Shown in pieces: positions 5,888-8,290 of a stretch of 8,290 bases of DNA. A model generated the notes under the pieces. That model saw only the letters and a program-made list of their open reading frames with translations. It was not told the origin of the DNA and searched no databases. The position numbers were made by a program, and so were the translations under genes. The DNA is taken from NCBI GenBank assembly GCA_025450475.1, contig JANWHJ010000005.1, positions 1 to 8,290 on the forward strand, in the 5' to 3' direction. The stretch is from Nitrososphaera sp. Lineage in GTDB: Archaea > Thermoproteota > Nitrososphaeria > Nitrososphaerales > Nitrososphaeraceae. Each line of letters starts with the position of its first letter. Position 1 is the first letter of the stretch.

Positions 5888-6504
5888 TGAACAACCTCCA
5901 GGAAAGAACAAGAAAGTCGCTTGAGGGACGCGATCCGGCGCACGATTTCCAGCACGTAATGCGCGTCTACAAAAATGCCGAGCTGATAGGACGACGAGAA
6001 GGCGCAGACATGGAAATACTTTTGGCTGCATCGCTCTTGCACGATCTGGTCGTGTACCCAAAGGGAAGCGCCAAGACGTCAAGATCTGCAGACGATAGCG
6101 CAGACATGGCAGAAAAATGGCTGTGCGGCCGCGGCTATCCGCAAGACAAGATAGACAAGATATGTTACTGCATACGTACCCACAGCTACTCAAAGAGGCT
6201 CATCCCGGTAACTCTGGAAGGAAAAGTACTGCAAGATGCCGATCGGCTGGATGCACTTGGCGCAATTGGGATTGCGCGGACGTTCAGTGTAAGCGGCTCT
6301 GAGAGCAGAACGTTCTACAACCCCGGCGACCCATTCTGGAAGTCTGGGAGGGAGCTGGACGATAATGAGTGGACGCTTGACCACTTCTACAAGAAGCTGC
6401 TTAGGCTGAAAAAATCAATGCACACAAAGACTGCGATTGGGATGGCCCAGGAGCGCACCAAGTTTATGGAGCAATTTGTCAGGCAGCTGAAAAAAGAGAT
6501 TTAG
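5884..6504 (+). CDS. HD-domain metal-dependent phosphohydrolase, YedJ/YpgQ type
   Basis: HD proteins of this branch hydrolyse phosphate bonds, often of nucleotides, using bound divalent metal. The likely metal ligands are visible in order: His24 (AHDFQH, preceded by His20), His53-Asp54 (LLHD), His100 (RTH) and Asp118/Asp120 (LQDADRLDALGAIGIART), the last a strong signature of the YedJ/YpgQ group. The 206-residue length and the FYNPGDPFW and LDHFYKKLLRL segments fit full-length members. There is no signal peptide or membrane segment, so it is cytosolic. The exact substrate is unknown. The stop overlaps the convergent gene's stop in the shared sequence TTAG, leaving no room for a separate terminator. 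Confidence 0.85.
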   Translation: MLNNLQERTRKSLEGRDPAHDFQHVMRVYKNAELIGRREGADMEILLAASLLHDLVVYPKGSAKTSRSADDSADMAEKWLCGRGYPQDKIDKICYCIRTHSYSKRLIPVTLEGKVLQDADRLDALGAIGIARTFSVSGSESRTFYNPGDPFWKSGRELDDNEWTLDHFYKKLLRLKKSMHTKTAIGMAQERTKFMEQFVRQLKKEI

Positions 6505-6806
6505 CTGTAGTCGACGTAGTACTTGTAACGCTTTTCTACTTCCTTATTTTCGCCCGCAAGGACATTCGCAATTTCATTTTCAAGGCTCCTTCTTGCCTGT
6601 ACCCTGAACTGGTCTGCTGCGGAAACCTGAGGAAAGGCTGCAAGCGTGTACTCAAAATGCCCCATGAACTCAACCACCTTGGCCCGGAACTCTTCCTTTG
6701 TAGGACGCTTGTTACCCGTAATCTTGAACCACGACGTCGCGCATGCAGCTGAATAAATCTTGGCTAGGTCCTCGACAAGCCTGTCCATTTCGAAATAGTC
6801 CGGCAT
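6501..6806 (-). CDS. Hypothetical protein, small and helical
   Basis: I do not recognise this family. The 101-residue product (from ATG 6806) is charged and probably mostly helical, with a central Lys/Arg/Glu-rich stretch (NKRPTKEEFRAKVVEFMGHFEY) and a basic/Tyr-rich tail (RYKYYVDYS). It has no cysteine cluster, signal peptide or membrane segment. The start at 6806 was chosen because a TATA-like box on the minus strand lies about 33 bases upstream; the reading frame can be extended to a GTG at 6863, which would put the TATA box inside the gene. It converges on the HD gene with a 4-base overlap. Tight packing and codon use like its neighbours support a real gene. Confidence 0.6.
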   Translation of the reverse strand: MPDYFEMDRLVEDLAKIYSAACATSWFKITGNKRPTKEEFRAKVVEFMGHFEYTLAAFPQVSAADQFRVQARRSLENEIANVLAGENKEVEKRYKYYVDYS

Positions 6807-6835
6807 TAACAGCAACACTAATCTCGAATTCACGG

Positions 6836-6841
6836 TTATAT
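6836..6841 (-). promoter_or_regulatory. TATA-like box for the small helical protein
   Basis: The minus strand reads CATATAACC around this core. The predicted transcription start is near 6812, six bases before the ATG at 6806, which argues for that start over the GTG at 6863. Confidence 0.4.
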
Positions 6842-6873
6842 GACTATTGTCACCTGTACTCACATTTGTAGAA

Positions 6874-6881
6874 CCTTTATG
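6874..6881 (+). promoter_or_regulatory. TATA-like box for the methyltransferase gene
   Basis: CCTTTATG lies about 22 bases before the ATG at 6899, consistent with a leaderless transcript. The promoter appears to survive although the gene downstream carries a stop. Confidence 0.35.
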
Positions 6882-6898
6882 CAGACTTTGACACTGTC

Positions 6899-7513
6899 AT
6901 GAGATGGCTAAAGAAGCAGGAGGCAAACAAGGCAGTTCAGAAATCTAGAGAAGAATTGCACAATTACTGGCGTAGTCCAGATGGAGCGAACAAGCCTGCA
7001 ACCTATTATGGGCCTGCAGAACGGAGTACATTCTTGTTATCGTTGATAAAAAAGCAAGTCGGCCCTGAGGCGTCTATAATGTAGCTCGGCTGCAATGTCG
7101 ATCGCAATTTGAATTATTTCTGGCAGGAAGGTTACAGAAACCTAGCCGTCTTCGAGATAAACAAAGAAGCTATTAGGATAATGAAGGAAGGTTATCCAGT
7201 CATGAAGCCAACAATCTATCAAGGCAGTATAGAAGATCGAATAAAGGAAATGGAACAGCATGACCTTGTTTTCACGATGGCAGTCTTGGAACTCTTCCAT
7301 CGGGATTCAGAGTGGATCTTTTCAGAAATCGCGCGGATAGCCAAGAAATATCCAATAACGATAGAGGATGAAAAGAACTCATCAGAACGCCACTCCCCAA
7401 GGAATTACAAACAAATCTTTGAATCATTACGTATGCGAGAAATCTACGAACTTAACTGCGCGGATGTGCCTACGCTTAGTGCCAAGTTTAGTGCTCGCAT
7501 ATTCATAAAATAG
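6899..7513 (+). pseudogene. Class I SAM-dependent methyltransferase, broken by in-frame TAG
   Basis: Two open stretches in the same frame, 6899-7081 and 7085-7513, are separated only by a TAG at 7082-7084. Together they encode one 204-codon Rossmann methyltransferase. Residues 58-74 read A-S-I-M-stop-L-G-C-N-V-D-R-N-L-N-Y-F, so the stop replaces the acidic residue before the glycine-rich SAM loop (motif I); GAG to TAG is the simplest change. Further motifs are VFEIN (84-88, acidic end of the second strand), DLVFTMAVLE, and a C-terminal PITIEDEK ... HSPRNYKQIFESL typical of one SAM methyltransferase group. Motif I also has Asp68 where relatives usually have Gly, a second sign of decay. A restart at TTG 7109 would lack the SAM loop. 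The gene is A+T-richer than its neighbours: two 60-base blocks (7141-7200 and 7381-7440) each contain 24 G+C, against 41 in 1621-1680, suggesting transfer. Its substrate is unknown. Confidence 0.8.
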
Positions 7514-7563
7514 ATGAGCGCAATTAGCTCGGGATTCCGATTATCATGATCTTGCCCAGACTC

Positions 7564-7570
7564 TTAAATA
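7564..7570 (+). promoter_or_regulatory. TATA-like box for the BMP-family gene
   Basis: TTAAATA is about 34 bases before the ATG at 7601, predicting a start site near 7593 and a leader of about 8 bases. Confidence 0.45.
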
Positions 7571-7600
7571 TCACAACCCCAACACTGCTTCTAACTAGCA

Positions 7601-8290
7601 ATGGCCAAGTCGGCAAAAAAGTACGGAGCGATAGCAGTGGTCGTAGCCGCAGCGATAGCCGCTACCCTTATCATAGCTCTTGTTGCTTCTGGAACCTTGC
7701 GGTGGAACCCCGAGCAAGAATCACCGCTGAGAATAGCTGTCGTTACAGACGCCCTGTTTAGTGACAAGGGCTGGGGAGAGTCCTCCCTGAACGCCGCCAA
7801 AGTTATCGAAAGCGAATACGGCTTTGAAGTTACGACGGAAGATGATGTCTCCATAGCAGACATAGATTCGATCTTGAAAAAATATGCTGAAGGCTATGAC
7901 CTGATCATTGCGCACGGCGTCCAGTGGGGCGAGCCGGCCATACGGGTGGGCGAGGATTATCCAAACGTCGTCAACATCTTTGAAGGCTTTAGGCAGGGAG
8001 CCAAGGCTGTGAATCCCGATATTAAGATCATCGGGACGTACCTTAATGACTGGGACAATCCCGCAAAGGGCAAGGAGGCAGCGACTTCAATCATCAGACA
8101 GGGCGCAGACGTCGTCTTCCACGTCGCAGATTCCTCAGGTAAAGGCGTGATTGAGGCGGCCAGAGAGAACGACGTATATGCCCTAGGGGCCGTGCAGGAT
8201 CAGAATCCACTGGCACCAAACACAGTCCTATCATCTTTTGTGCTCGATGTAGACAAAGCATACCGCCAGACTGTCAACGCTACCCTAAGG
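7601..8290 (+). CDS. BMP-family (nucleoside-type) ABC substrate-binding protein, partial, with apparent internal deletion
   Basis: BMP/Med/PnrA proteins are extracytoplasmic receptors of ABC importers, commonly for nucleosides. The N-terminus is a basic stretch followed by a hydrophobic anchor (residues about 10-31, no lipobox cysteine), so the protein is exported or membrane-tethered. Family motifs follow: RIAVVTDALFSDKGWGES (44-61), YDLIIAHGVQWGEPA, EGFRQGAKAVNPDIK, the GTYLNDWDNPAKGKEAA segment, then GADVVFHVADSSGKGVIEAA and YALGAVQDQN. Between YPNVVNIF and EGFRQGAKAVNP, typical relatives have about 50 more residues, including the GSYLAG helix and the KVGFVGG strand; here the two are joined in frame. 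The gene runs off the right edge after 230 codons with no stop. ABC permease and ATPase genes would be expected beyond the window. The family call is firm; whether the shortened protein works is doubtful. Confidence 0.85.
   Translation, partial: MAKSAKKYGAIAVVVAAAIAATLIIALVASGTLRWNPEQESPLRIAVVTDALFSDKGWGESSLNAAKVIESEYGFEVTTEDDVSIADIDSILKKYAEGYDLIIAHGVQWGEPAIRVGEDYPNVVNIFEGFRQGAKAVNPDIKIIGTYLNDWDNPAKGKEAATSIIRQGADVVFHVADSSGKGVIEAARENDVYALGAVQDQNPLAPNTVLSSFVLDVDKAYRQTVNATLR

Noticed and set aside
7082..7084. TAG as pyrrolysine in the methyltransferase
   Set aside because: Pyrrolysine use is tied to methanogen-type methylamine methyltransferases with pyl genes. This family has a conserved acidic residue here and is not one of them, so a GAG-to-TAG change is simpler.
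7516..7530. Short inverted repeat GAGC...GCTC after the methyltransferase as a terminator
   Set aside because: It is only four base pairs with a seven-base loop and no following T tract, which is expected by chance.

Overview
The window looks like a piece of an archaeal chromosome, most likely a thaumarchaeon of the Nitrososphaera type. This is inferred from gene content and style, because no marker gene such as 16S rRNA or amoA is present. Supporting signs are an archaeal Clp1-family polynucleotide kinase, preQ0 (7-deazaguanine) synthesis genes, TATA-like boxes about 22-38 bases upstream of start codons with little or no leader, frequent TTG starts, weak Shine-Dalgarno sequences, and genes packed with overlapping ends.

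Left part (1-3104): A standalone asparagine-synthetase-type PP-loop protein runs off the left edge on the minus strand. It diverges from a two-gene operon on the plus strand: a QueD/PTPS protein with an extra N-terminal domain that resembles a PD-(D/E)XK nuclease fold, then QueC starting 1 base later. These two belong to synthesis of 7-deazaguanine (preQ0), the precursor of archaeosine in archaeal tRNA. A Clp1/Grc3-type RNA 5'-kinase converges on queC with an 11-base overlap. The left half is therefore a nucleotide/RNA modification and processing neighbourhood.

Middle (3147-5417): An APC-family amino acid permease is followed, in the same reading frame after a single TGA, by a tandem universal-stress (Usp) protein whose first strand has no ATG, GTG or TTG start. 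This is either a permease-Usp fusion split by a stop codon or a downstream gene with damaged or non-canonical initiation.

Right part (5418-8290): A 60-residue CxxC...CxxC zinc-ribbon-like protein is followed by an HD-domain phosphohydrolase of the YedJ/YpgQ type. An unknown small helical protein converges on the latter. Next comes a SAM methyltransferase gene broken by an in-frame TAG inside its SAM-binding motif I and richer in A+T than its neighbours. The last gene is the start of a BMP-family (nucleoside-binding type) substrate-binding protein that appears to lack about 50 internal residues.

The two themes worth following are the possible 7-deazapurine cluster (AsnB-like protein, nuclease-like/QueD fusion, divergent QueC) and the three lesion-like events (TGA, TAG, internal deletion) within 4 kb. 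The latter suggest gene decay or sequence/assembly error. No RNA genes, CRISPR arrays or insertion sequences were recognised. No stretch longer than 300 bases lacks a gene.
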